DNA of 36,492 nucleotides from an uncultured Alphaproteobacteria bacterium (GTDB lineage Bacteria; Pseudomonadota; Alphaproteobacteria; CADEGL01), in assembly GCA_902826885.1 (NCBI GenBank), contig CADEGL010000002.1, positions 108,681-145,172 on the forward strand, in the 5' to 3' direction. This document shows positions 29,102 to 36,492 of this stretch, in pieces. A model generated the notes under the pieces. It was not told where the DNA came from, ran no database searches, and saw nothing but the letters and a program-made list of their open reading frames with translations. A program made the translations under genes and the position numbers. Positions within the stretch are counted from its first letter, which is position 1. Each line of letters opens with the position of its first letter.

Positions 29102-30514
29102 ATGGATTGCGTGACCGATAGAACGCCGGGCGCCGGAATCGCGCTCGTTTATCGCTTCAACGACGATATCCTCTCGGTCGAACGGAGCGGCGACCGCATC
29201 ACGCTCGACGTCAAATCCTGGCGCCCCTTGAGCTTTACGCCGAAAGCGCCGGCCTATGCCGACGCCGTCATGGCCCTCGCGGGCAAGGGCTGCACCCTGC
29301 GGCAATTCGAGGCGATTGGCGCGGCGTCGGGAGATCCGGCGCAGGCGGCCAAGGCCGCGCGGTACTATTTCGAGCGCTTCGCCCGCGGCCGCCTGCTGGC
29401 ATGGCGCATCGCCGACGGGGACAACGAGCTTGCCCGCGTGGATGCGCTGGCCGACCGCTATCAACCCAAGCTGGACGACCCGCCGGCCGCGCCGCTGCAT
29501 CTTTGCCGCTTCGCCTATCTTCATCGGACCGAAGACGGGACGGTCTTGGAATCCGGGCTGGCGCCGGCGCGGATGACGCTTGGAGATGGCGGTCTTCACG
29601 CGCTTGCGGGCACCCTCGCCCGCCCGCGCCCGGCGGGACAGGACGCTTTCGCGGAGGCGCTTTGGCGATTGGGCTTCCTCGATGTCGCCGCGCCAACGGA
29701 AAGCGAAGCGCGCCGCTGCTGGGAGTTCCACGACCTTTTGATGCACTCGGCCAGCCGGCAGAACCGGAATTTCACGAGGATCGGCGCCAGCTACCGCTTT
29801 GAAAAGCAATTTCCGTCGGCCCCAGCGGCCAAGCCGCCGGTGGCCGGAGAAGCGGTCGATCTGCCGCCCGTCGACGCCGCGCGCATACGCCAAGGCAGCG
29901 GCGCCTTGGACGCCATTCAAGACCGGCGCAAGTCGATCCGCAGCTTTGCCGACGAACCCATTTCGCTGTCCGCGCTCGGCGAGTTCCTATGGCGGACATG
30001 CCGAACCACGGCGCATGTCCCGAGCAAAACCCAGGATCTGCTCTCGCGCCCCTATCCCGCGGGCGGCAGCATCAACGAGCTGGAGTTCTATCTCGCCGTG
30101 AGCCGTTGCGACGGCCTGGAACCGGCGATCTACCATTACGACAGCCACGGCCATCGCTGCATCCGTATCGCCGATTCGCGCGCCTTCGCGGCGCAGATCG
30201 TTGAACGCTCGGCCAACGCCATGGGGCTCGGGACAGGCAACCAGAGGCCAGACGTGACCATCGTCATCACGTCGCGCCTGCCGCGCCTCGCATGGAAGTA
30301 CGAGGGCATGGCTTATCGCGCGACCCTGATGAACGCCGGCGTCGTTTATCACCTGATGTATCTGGTCGCGACCGACATGGGTTTGGCCGGTTGCGCGAAC
30401 GGAACCGGCGACTCGCGCCTCCTCGCGGAAGCGGCGGGGCTCGACCCGTTCGAGGAAACCGCCGTCGCGGAGTTCGTTCTTGCCTTGCCAAGGACGGCTT
30501 CCGCGCCGTCCTGA
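29102..30514 (+). CDS. SagB-type FMN dehydrogenase (azoline oxidase)
   Basis: A 470-residue nitroreductase-like flavoprotein of the SagB/McbC type, which oxidises thiazolines and oxazolines to thiazoles and oxazoles. The N-terminal 250 residues are the poorly conserved accessory region. The catalytic domain begins at AIQDRRKSIRSFADEPISL, where RRKSIR binds FMN phosphate. It continues with SRPYPAGGSINELEFYLAVSR and IYHYDSHGHRCIRI, the SagB hallmark, and ends with AGVVYHLMYLVATDMGLAGC, the Gly/Cys segment of the family. ATG 29102 is recorded; GTG 29111, with AGGA 8 nt upstream, may be the real start and removes three residues. It is the only plus-strand modifying gene of the cluster, divergent from the diiron gene. 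Confidence 0.9.
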   Translation: MDCVTDRTPGAGIALVYRFNDDILSVERSGDRITLDVKSWRPLSFTPKAPAYADAVMALAGKGCTLRQFEAIGAASGDPAQAAKAARYYFERFARGRLLAWRIADGDNELARVDALADRYQPKLDDPPAAPLHLCRFAYLHRTEDGTVLESGLAPARMTLGDGGLHALAGTLARPRPAGQDAFAEALWRLGFLDVAAPTESEARRCWEFHDLLMHSASRQNRNFTRIGASYRFEKQFPSAPAAKPPVAGEAVDLPPVDAARIRQGSGALDAIQDRRKSIRSFADEPISLSALGEFLWRTCRTTAHVPSKTQDLLSRPYPAGGSINELEFYLAVSRCDGLEPAIYHYDSHGHRCIRIADSRAFAAQIVERSANAMGLGTGNQRPDVTIVITSRLPRLAWKYEGMAYRATLMNAGVVYHLMYLVATDMGLAGCANGTGDSRLLAEAAGLDPFEETAVAEFVLALPRTASAPS

Positions 30515-30527
30515 AATACCCGCCGGG

Positions 30528-31376
30528 TCAAAACCCCGCGAATGTATCGCACCGGGCCGGGTCGCCCGATTCGTATCCGCGCTTCAACCATTCGACCCGT
30601 TGCGCCGAGGTGCCGTGCGTGAAGCGCTCCGGTGCGACCTGACCGGCCGATTTGCGCTGCAAGGTGTCGTCGCCGATGGCGTTGGCTGTCTTGAGACCCT
30701 CTTCCAGATCGCCCGCCTCCAACGCCACCTCGCCGTTCGAAGCCGCGGCCGCGCCGCGCGCCCACACGCCCGCGTAACAATCGGCTTGCAGCTCCATCGC
30801 CACGGAATAGCGGTTGGCCTCGGCCGCGTTGCGGGCGCGCGCCTGTGCCTGCGCCACCTTGGTGGTGGTGCCGGTCAGGCTTTGCACGTGATGGCCGAAT
30901 TCGTGGGCGATCACGTAGGCGCGCGCGAAATCGGCCCCCGAGGCGCCAAGCCGCGTTTCCATGTCCCGCCAGAAGCCGAGATCCAGGTAGATCGTCTCGT
31001 CGTTCGGGCAATAGAACGGCCCCATGGCCGATTGGCCGAAGCCGCATCCCGTCCTTGTCCCCTGTTCATAGAGCACCACGCGCGGCGGCTCGTAACCGTC
31101 GATCTTCGCGGACCAGACGTCGTTGATGTTGGCGCCGACCACGTCGACGAAACGTCCGGCCTGGTCCTCGGGCGTGCCGCGCTTTCCCTCCTCTTGGACG
31201 CCCGTGCCGCCGATCTGGCTCACGATCTGCTCGGTCGTGAACGGATCGATGCCGAAGACGAAGTAGCCGATCAAGGCAATGGCGATGGCGCCGATACCCC
31301 CGCCCGCCAGCGTGCCGCCGCCCATGCCGCGCCGGTCTTCGACCCCGCCTCCGCCGCGCCCGCCCATCCAACGCAT
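30528..31376 (-). CDS. Neutral zinc metallopeptidase (YpfJ/KPN_02809 family)
   Basis: A 282-residue membrane-anchored metallopeptidase of the YpfJ/KPN_02809 family. A Gly/Arg-rich start (MRWMGGRGGGGVEDRRG) precedes one membrane helix at about 21-41 (GTLAGGGIGAIAIALIGYFVFG). The catalytic domain follows with CPNDETIYLDLGF, then HEFGH at 158-162 in YVIAHEFGHHVQSLTG, and a later ELQADCYAGVWA, the third zinc ligand region with E-x-x-x-D. ATG 31376 has GGAGG 6 nt upstream. Physiological substrates are unknown. It is convergent with the SagB-type gene, 13 bases apart, and could be either the edge of the RiPP cluster or an unrelated gene. Confidence 0.92.
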   Translation of the reverse strand: MRWMGGRGGGGVEDRRGMGGGTLAGGGIGAIAIALIGYFVFGIDPFTTEQIVSQIGGTGVQEEGKRGTPEDQAGRFVDVVGANINDVWSAKIDGYEPPRVVLYEQGTRTGCGFGQSAMGPFYCPNDETIYLDLGFWRDMETRLGASGADFARAYVIAHEFGHHVQSLTGTTTKVAQAQARARNAAEANRYSVAMELQADCYAGVWARGAAAASNGEVALEAGDLEEGLKTANAIGDDTLQRKSAGQVAPERFTHGTSAQRVEWLKRGYESGDPARCDTFAGF

Positions 31377-31494
31377 GTTCGCCTCCGAAAATTGGGAACG
31401 GATTCAGGGTGCGATTGTTCCGCCCGCCGGGCACTTGGACGGTTCACCCGCCCGCGATATTCCATAAGATGGAGCGGATTGCTTGGGGGCCCCT

Positions 31495-31878
31495 ATGAAA
31501 AGACCGACCGGATTCGTTCTCGCGGTGTTGGCGCTCAGCGGATGCATGACGCCCGTGGACGAGCTGCGCGAGCGTCCGCCGGCCGGGACGTCCAGCCTGC
31601 CCGGCGGCGCCGGCAACGCGGCCTATTGCGTGGCGCGCCAGCTCAACGCCTGGCCCGGAAACGGAGCCTTGCCCAGTGCCACGAACAGCGTGCAGCTCAC
31701 GGACAACGGCGCCTACGTCTACGGCACCTCGGGCGCCAACAGCATGTGGCTGGTCGACGCCGTCAACAGCGGCGGCAACGCGGCCCTGACCTACCGGATT
31801 TCGAACTGGGTGACCGCACCCGACATGGCGGCGCGCCTGATCGAGGGCGGCATCGCGAACTGCCGCGTCGGCGGATAG
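31495..31878 (+). CDS. Small lipoprotein of unknown function
   Basis: A 127-residue predicted lipoprotein. The N-terminus MKRPTGFVLAVLALSGC is a signal peptide with lipobox LSGC, so Cys17 should be lipidated and the protein anchored in the envelope. The mature part is Gly/Asn/Ala-rich with NAAYCVARQLNAWPGNG, GAYVYGTSGANSMWLVDAVNSGG and IEGGIANCRVGG, and two further cysteines that could pair. No family was recognised. ATG 31495 follows a GGGGG stretch; the ATG at 31483 would put residues before the signal peptide. It is convergent with the TauD-type gene, 16 bases away. Confidence 0.75.
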   Translation: MKRPTGFVLAVLALSGCMTPVDELRERPPAGTSSLPGGAGNAAYCVARQLNAWPGNGALPSATNSVQLTDNGAYVYGTSGANSMWLVDAVNSGGNAALTYRISNWVTAPDMAARLIEGGIANCRVGG

Positions 31879-31894
31879 GAAGGCGCGGCCCGCT

Positions 31895-32737
31895 TTAGAC
31901 CGGCCTCTCGCCCTTGACCGTCACCCTGTGCATGCGCCGGCGAAAGCCGTTGTAGTCGTTGATGGCGAAATGCTGGGTGCAGCGGTTGTCCCACAGAGCC
32001 ACCGCCTTCTCGCTCCAGCGGAACCGGCAGGTGAACTCGGGCTTGACCGCGTGACGGCAGAGATAGCCGAGGAGCGGCTTGCTCTCTTCCACGCTCATGC
32101 CCTCGAAGCGCACGGTGAAGACCGGATTAATGTACAGCGCTTTTCGCCCCGTTTCCGGGTGGGTGCGCACGACCGGATGCAGGTTCTCCGTCGGCTCCGT
32201 CGTCGGGTTGTAAAGCTTGGTCGAGGATTTCTCGTTATAGGCGGCCTGCGCCTCGGGGCTGCTCTGAAACCCGTCGCTGTGCACGGCCTTCAGCCCGCTC
32301 AACAGGCGCTTCATCCCGTCGGACAGGCTTTCGTAGGCCAGGTACTGGTTGGCGAACATCGTGTCGCCGCCAAAGGGCGGAATCTCGAGGGCATAAAGCA
32401 CCGAGCCCAGCGCCGGACGCTCATAGAACGTGACGTCCGAGTGCCAGATCCCGCCCACGTTCTTGGTGGCATCGATGTCCTTGAGGAATTCCAGCACCTC
32501 GGGGTGCCCATCGATCGGCTTGTACTGGGGATGGATGTCCAGCTCGCCGAACCGCCGGCCGAATGCCTTCAAATGATCCGGCGTCAGCGTCTGGTCGCGA
32601 AAGAAGATGACCTGATGGTCGAGGAAGGCCTGGTGCACCGCGGTCCACTGGGCGTTGTCCAGGGTCTTGCCCAGATCCACGCCGGTAACCTCGGCGCCTA
32701 TGGCGCCCGACAGCGGATGAATCCCGATCCCGGCCAT
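31895..32737 (-). CDS. TauD/TfdA-type Fe(II)/2-oxoglutarate dioxygenase
   Basis: A 280-residue Fe(II)/2-oxoglutarate-dependent dioxygenase close in length and layout to E. coli TauD. Iron ligands are H99 and D101 in GGIWHSDVTFYERP, the same numbers as in TauD, and H256 in NRCTQHFAINDY. The 2-oxoglutarate arginine is R267 or R271 in FRRRMHRVTV. The opening IGIHPLSGAIGAEVTGVDLG is characteristic. The substrate may be taurine, another sulfonate, an alkyl sulfate or an aryloxy acid. ATG 32737 has GGGAGCAGGG upstream. It is divergent from the LysR regulator with 106 bases between, so that regulator probably controls it. Confidence 0.92.
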   Translation of the reverse strand: MAGIGIHPLSGAIGAEVTGVDLGKTLDNAQWTAVHQAFLDHQVIFFRDQTLTPDHLKAFGRRFGELDIHPQYKPIDGHPEVLEFLKDIDATKNVGGIWHSDVTFYERPALGSVLYALEIPPFGGDTMFANQYLAYESLSDGMKRLLSGLKAVHSDGFQSSPEAQAAYNEKSSTKLYNPTTEPTENLHPVVRTHPETGRKALYINPVFTVRFEGMSVEESKPLLGYLCRHAVKPEFTCRFRWSEKAVALWDNRCTQHFAINDYNGFRRRMHRVTVKGERPV

Positions 32738-32843
32738 GCCCTGCTCCCGTCCTTGCCCGTGCCCTAAGACTGCGCTCGAAGCGGCCCGGTGATAAGATCG
32801 CATTTCGGCATAGTTACCATCTCATTTCGAGAAAGGCGGGCGT

Positions 32844-33761
32844 ATGGACGTGACCCAACTGCGCTATTTCCGCGCCGTGGCGCAAAGCGGCAGCATCTCG
32901 CGCGCGGCGATCCTGCTTCAGGTCGCGCAATCCGCGGTGAGCCGCCAAATCTCCACGCTTGAGACGGAACTGGGAACGCCCCTGTTCCTGCGCCATGGGC
33001 GCGGGGTGCAGCCGACGGAAGCCGGCGCCTATCTGGCTGTTCGCGCCGAACGCATCATCGGCGAGTTGGAGGAGACGCGGCGCGGCCTGGCCGCGCGGCG
33101 CACGGCGCCGGGCGGGCTGGTCGCCATCGGCATGACCCACACGGTCGCGGCCAGCCTGGCCCCGCCCCTCGTCCATGCGTTCCGCGCGCGCTTTCCCGCT
33201 GTCCGCGTTCACATCATGGAGGCGCTGGGCGGCCGCCTGCAGGAACAACTGGCTAGCGGCGCGCTTCAGGCGGCGCTTCTCTACGACCCGCCATCGTCGA
33301 AACAGTTCCGCGCCGAGGAATTGAACCGCGAGAGCGTCTATCTGATCGGAAAGAAAGGCGCGTTGCCCACGCGCAAGCGCGAGATCGAATTCGCCGCCTT
33401 GGCGGGCTTGCCGCTCGTGCTCACGCGGGCGGAACACCCGATGCGCAAGCTCTTGGACAGCGCCGCGCGGAAAATCGGAATTGCGCTGGACGTGCCGGTG
33501 GAGGTGGACAGCGCATCGGCGATCCGCAGCCTGATCGCGCGCGGAACCCTGTTCACGGCCTTTCAGCTGGCCGCCGCCCATGCCGATGTGCTGCAGGGGC
33601 GTCTGGCTGCCGCGCGCATCGCGAGGCCGAACCTGGTCCGGCGCCTGAAGCTCGTAACCGCGGTGGGCGAACCCTTGAGCCAGGCCGCGCGCCACCTTCT
33701 GGCCACGGCGCGGCGGGAAATGGCGCGCCTGATCGCCGAAGGAAAGTGGCCGAGCGGCTAG
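32844..33761 (+). CDS. LysR-family transcriptional regulator
   Basis: A 305-residue LysR-type regulator. The N-terminal winged helix is clear: MDVTQLRYFRAVAQSGSISRAA, then VAQSAVSRQISTLETELGTPLFLRHGRG and QPTEAG by residue 60. The effector domain from about 90 starts GGLVAIGMTHTVAASLAPPLV and has the two-lobe periplasmic-binding-like layout. The effector is unknown. It sits divergently from the TauD-type gene and head-to-tail with a second dioxygenase that runs toward it, so it most likely responds to the dioxygenases' substrate. Its own gene lies within the shared 106-base regulatory region, typical for autoregulated LysR genes. Confidence 0.95.
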   Translation: MDVTQLRYFRAVAQSGSISRAAILLQVAQSAVSRQISTLETELGTPLFLRHGRGVQPTEAGAYLAVRAERIIGELEETRRGLAARRTAPGGLVAIGMTHTVAASLAPPLVHAFRARFPAVRVHIMEALGGRLQEQLASGALQAALLYDPPSSKQFRAEELNRESVYLIGKKGALPTRKREIEFAALAGLPLVLTRAEHPMRKLLDSAARKIGIALDVPVEVDSASAIRSLIARGTLFTAFQLAAAHADVLQGRLAAARIARPNLVRRLKLVTAVGEPLSQAARHLLATARREMARLIAEGKWPSG

Positions 33762-33770
33762 CCGCCCGCG

Positions 33771-34829
33771 TCAGGCCGCGCGTTCCTCGCGCGGTTGGAT
33801 GCCACCACGCACGGCGCCGGCCTCGATCTCGCGCCACAGGATGCGGTGATTCTCCGGCAAGGCCCGGCTGTTGGGCATCGACAGCCACAGGCGCAGCAGC
33901 ATGCGCACATGGCCCGTCGCCGGATCGTCCTCGAACGGATCGCGCGCGTGGTAGATGACGTGGTTGTTGAGAAGCTGGAAATCGCCGGGCTTCAGCGTCA
34001 TCTCGTAGCACAGCGCGTGCGCGGTCTCGGCCAGAAGGTCGAGCGCCTCGTCCTGCGCCGCCGTCATCTTCGGCACGTTGGGCAGCTTCTGCGCGGCTTC
34101 GACATAGGTGCGCGAATAGTGGCTGGTGAATTTCCCGTCGCGCACGGCGAAGACCGGCAGGTTGTAGGCGATCTTGTCGCCGCCCTCTTCCTCGCCCAAC
34201 CGGCTGCGCCAGTAATCGCGATAGAGCAGCTCCACCAAATCCGGCCGCTTGGCCAGCATGGCGTTGTGGATCGCGCAGGTGCTGGCCAATTTGCTGTGGC
34301 CGCCCCGCTTCGCCTGGTTGACGCAGAGAAGCGTGACCACGTCGACCCGGTCGGTGTGGAAGCGCAGGCCCCCGGCCGATTTCGTGCGCGCGTAGGATGA
34401 GAGGAACGCGCCGTCCTTGTCCTGCATCTGGCCATAGCGTTCGCCGACGCCCGCACCCTCGTCCTGAATCACGCGCATCATCTCGCCGAAGCGGTTCTGC
34501 GTGACCGGCGTGCCGATGTGGCAGCCGACGCCGAAATACATGCGGCGGATATCTTCGATCTCGTAGTTGCGCACGGGCATGCCCTGTACGCGGAAGATGC
34601 CGGTGCCTTCCTCCAGCTCGCGGCGCACCTCTTCGGCCAAGGGCGCGAAGGACGGCAACGGAAAGCTCTTCTTCGTCACCTTGTCCCATGGCGTGCCGCG
34701 CGTGGCCACGATGGCGCGGTTCAGATCGGCCAACTGCTCCCCGTTCAAATCGCGAATCCAGCTTTTGGTGGCGCCGATTTCGGCGCCGGTCCAGACATGG
34801 GGGCCGGTGAAGGGGCGGATTTCCGACAT
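33771..34829 (-). CDS. Second TauD/TfdA-superfamily dioxygenase
   Basis: A 352-residue Fe(II)/2-oxoglutarate dioxygenase of the larger TauD/TfdA branch that includes gamma-butyrobetaine hydroxylase and clavaminate-synthase-like enzymes. Iron ligands are H158 and D160 in LRFHTDRVDVV and H294 in LNNHVIYHARDPFED; the 2-oxoglutarate arginine is R313 in MLLRLWLSMPN. The start MSEIRPFTGPHVWTGAEIG and TGIFRVQGMPVRNY at 76-89 suit the family. It has no close similarity to the neighbouring TauD-type protein beyond the fold motifs, so the two are not a recent duplication. ATG 34829 has GGAGG 6 nt upstream. It ends 10 bases from the LysR stop (convergent). Confidence 0.9.
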   Translation of the reverse strand: MSEIRPFTGPHVWTGAEIGATKSWIRDLNGEQLADLNRAIVATRGTPWDKVTKKSFPLPSFAPLAEEVRRELEEGTGIFRVQGMPVRNYEIEDIRRMYFGVGCHIGTPVTQNRFGEMMRVIQDEGAGVGERYGQMQDKDGAFLSSYARTKSAGGLRFHTDRVDVVTLLCVNQAKRGGHSKLASTCAIHNAMLAKRPDLVELLYRDYWRSRLGEEEGGDKIAYNLPVFAVRDGKFTSHYSRTYVEAAQKLPNVPKMTAAQDEALDLLAETAHALCYEMTLKPGDFQLLNNHVIYHARDPFEDDPATGHVRMLLRLWLSMPNSRALPENHRILWREIEAGAVRGGIQPREERAA

Positions 34830-34856
34830 GGCGAACCTCCGATACGGGTGCGCGAT

Positions 34857-34923
34857 ACGTTACCGGATCACAGAATGCCCAAGCCTGCCCGTCACGGGCA
34901 AGACCCGGGGGATTACGTAACGT
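34857..34923. promoter_or_regulatory. Inverted repeat upstream of second dioxygenase
   Basis: ACGTTAC (34857-34863) recurs inverted as GTAACGT (34917-34923), and the second copy overlaps the palindrome TTACGTAA (34913-34920). These AT-rich elements lie in the 139-base gap ahead of the dioxygenase start and may be binding sites for a regulator, with the 53-base spacing allowing looping. Short arms make chance possible. Confidence 0.25.
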
Positions 34924-34929
34924 TTATGC

Positions 34930-34958
34930 GCGGGGACCGTCCCGCGGAGCGGCCCCGC
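34930..34958 (-). terminator. Possible ilvD terminator hairpin, no U-tract
   Basis: GCGGGG (34930-34935) and CCCCGC (34953-34958) are inverted copies about 10 bases after the ilvD stop, with extra pairing possible inside. On the minus strand the hairpin is not followed by a run of T, so termination would be weak or Rho-assisted. Confidence 0.3.
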
Positions 34959-34968
34959 AACATAAGGC

Positions 34969-36492
34969 CTAGCGCTTGCGGCGCACCTGGCTGACGTCGC
35001 GCACGGCACCGCGCGCGGCGCTGGTGGTCAGCGCGGCATAGGCTTCGAGCGCCGCCGTCACCTTGCGCGGGCGCGGGCCCGGATGCCACGCCTCGTCGCC
35101 CTTGGCGTCCATCGTCTTGCGCCGTTCGGCCAGCTCCGCGTCGGACAAGGCAACGCGCAGCGAACGGTTCGGGATATCGATCTCGATCCGGTCGCCTTCC
35201 TCGACGAGGCCGATGGCGCCGCCTTCGGCCGCTTCCGGCGAGATATGGCCGATGGAAAGGCCGGACGTACCGCCCGAGAAGCGCCCATCGGTGATGAGGG
35301 CGCAGGCTTTGCCGAGCCCCTTCGACTTCAGATAGCTGGTCGGATACAGCATCTCCTGCATGCCGGGGCCGCCCTTGGGGCCCTCGTAGCGGATCAGCAC
35401 CACGTCGCCCTCCTTGATCTTCCCGCCCAGGATGGCCGTCACGGCCGCGTCCTGGCTGTGAAAGATGCGCGCCGGGCCGTTGAAGGTCAGCGCGCTGGGG
35501 TCGACGCCCGCCGTCTTCACGATGGCGCCGTCGAGCGCGATGTTGCCGTAGAGCACGGCCAAGCCGCCGTCCTTGCTGAAGGCATGCTCGGCATCGCGGA
35601 TCACGCCCTTCTCGCGGTCGGTGTCGAGTTCGTCGTAGCGCTTGTCCTGGCTGAAGGCTTCGGTCGTGCGCACGCCGCCGGGCGCGGCGCGGAAGAAATG
35701 GTTCACGGCCTCGGTCGGCTTTTCCTTCACGTCCCAGCGCGCGAGCGCGGCACCGAGTGTCGCCTCATGCACGGTCGGGACGGAGGTATCGAGCAAGCCG
35801 GCGCGCTTCAATTCGCCCAGGATGCCCACGATGCCGCCCGCGCGGTGGACGTCCTCGACATGCACGTCGGGCACCGACGGCGAGACCTTGCACAGGTTCG
35901 GCACGCGGCGCGACAGCCGGTCGATATCGGCCATCTTGAAATCGACGCCGCCTTCTTCGGCGGCGGCCAGAAGATGCAGCACGGTGTTGGTCGAACCGCC
36001 CATGGCGATGTCGAGCGACATGGCGTTTTCGAACGCCGCTTTGCTGGCGATCGTGCGCGGCAAGGCGGTCGCGTCTTCCTGTTCGTACCAGCGCTTGGCC
36101 AGATCGACGGCCAGCCAGCCGGCTTCGAGGAACAGCCGCTTGCGGTCGGCGTGGGTCGCCACGACCGTGCCGTTGCCCGGCAAGGCCAGGCCCAGCGCCT
36201 CGGTCAGGCAGTTCATCGAGTTGGCGGTGAACATGCCGGAGCACGAGCCGCAGGTCGGGCAGGCCGAACGTTCGATGACCTTGGCCTCTTCGTCGCTGAC
36301 CTTCGAATCGGCGGCGGCGACCATGGCCGTGATCAGATCGACCTTCTTGGTCTTGCCGCCATGGACGACCTTGCCGGCTTCCATCGGGCCGCCCGAGATG
36401 AAGACGGTCGGCACGTTCAGGCGCATGGCCGCCATCAACATGCCCGGCGTGATCTTGTCGCAGTTGGAGATGCACACCATCGCGTCGGCGCA
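34969..36492 (-). CDS. ilvD: Dihydroxy-acid dehydratase, 5' end cut by window
   Basis: The C-terminal 507 residues of dihydroxy-acid dehydratase (IlvD/Edd family), the third common step of valine, leucine and isoleucine synthesis, in the cytoplasm. Iron-sulfur cysteines appear in [10 protein letters not shown] near the window edge and in [18 protein letters not shown], followed by [11 protein letters not shown]. Later landmarks are [41 protein letters not shown], and [25 protein letters not shown], where the catalytic serine lies. About 110 residues, including the start, are beyond the right edge. The [14 protein letters not shown] segment suits IlvD better than the related sugar-acid dehydratases, though paralogues are hard to exclude. 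It ends with TAG at 34969-34971. Confidence 0.93.
   Translation of the reverse strand, partial: CADAMVCISNCDKITPGMLMAAMRLNVPTVFISGGPMEAGKVVHGGKTKKVDLITAMVAAADSKVSDEEAKVIERSACPTCGSCSGMFTANSMNCLTEALGLALPGNGTVVATHADRKRLFLEAGWLAVDLAKRWYEQEDATALPRTIASKAAFENAMSLDIAMGGSTNTVLHLLAAAEEGGVDFKMADIDRLSRRVPNLCKVSPSVPDVHVEDVHRAGGIVGILGELKRAGLLDTSVPTVHEATLGAALARWDVKEKPTEAVNHFFRAAPGGVRTTEAFSQDKRYDELDTDREKGVIRDAEHAFSKDGGLAVLYGNIALDGAIVKTAGVDPSALTFNGPARIFHSQDAAVTAILGGKIKEGDVVLIRYEGPKGGPGMQEMLYPTSYLKSKGLGKACALITDGRFSGGTSGLSIGHISPEAAEGGAIGLVEEGDRIEIDIPNRSLRVALSDAELAERRKTMDAKGDEAWHPGPRPRKVTAALEAYAALTTSAARGAVRDVSQVRRKR

Overview
This is a GC-rich, gene-dense window (roughly two-thirds G+C by eye). Its gene content points to an alphaproteobacterium, probably of the Rhodospirillales: it has an MlaC-type protein, an encapsulated ferritin closely resembling the Rhodospirillum rubrum protein, IlvD, CaiB/crotonase/TauD-type catabolic genes, and the usual long antisense shadow ORFs. 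The species cannot be named from the sequence. I recognise 36 protein genes, two of them partial at the window ends, and one tRNA.

Layout. (1) 1-6.5 kb: the 3' end of mlaC, a DadA-like FAD amine oxidoreductase, then a minus-strand operon reading RidA-like protein, ABC permease, periplasmic binding protein, second permease, ATPase and an atypical SDR. This is a nitrate/sulfonate/taurine-type importer with associated enzymes. (2) 6.7-17 kb: short catabolic units in alternating directions: FMN hydroxy-acid oxidase, crotonase, CaiB CoA-transferase, ABM-like protein, second RidA-like protein, SDR plus enolase-superfamily enzyme, an ABC-exporter membrane domain lacking an ATPase, TerB-like protein, an ATC-hydrolase-family/NIPSNAP pair, DUF72, and small envelope proteins. 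(3) 17.3-18.5 kb: a two-gene nanocompartment operon of encapsulated ferritin followed by encapsulin shell. (4) 18.8 kb: tRNA-Ser(GGA) with a readable promoter, then a DUF1185 gene.

(5) 19.56-30.5 kb is the most interesting part: a RiPP cluster of the azol(in)e (TOMM) type. It has a fused leader-binding/YcaO cyclodehydratase, a SagB-type FMN dehydrogenase, an AurF-like diiron oxygenase with all seven expected metal ligands, a full-length M1 aminopeptidase, a cyclic-peptide-export-type ABC transporter, an SPFH protein and a small membrane protein. Two short genes, 43 and 52 codons, lie tail to tail at 19559-19690 (+) and 19723-19881 (-). They share a leader (FxxxL, DEALDRAGG) and carry different Cys/Ser-containing cores, and I propose they are the substrates. 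The likely path is leader capture by the N-terminal domain of the fused enzyme, cyclodehydration of Cys/Ser/Thr, oxidation by SagB, possible oxygenation by the diiron enzyme, leader removal and export. Final chemistry and activity are not deducible from sequence.

(6) 30.5-36.5 kb: a YpfJ-type zinc metallopeptidase, a small lipoprotein, two TauD/TfdA-type dioxygenases around a LysR regulator, and most of ilvD running off the right edge. No stretch over 300 bases lacks a gene. I see no insertion sequence, CRISPR array or rRNA.
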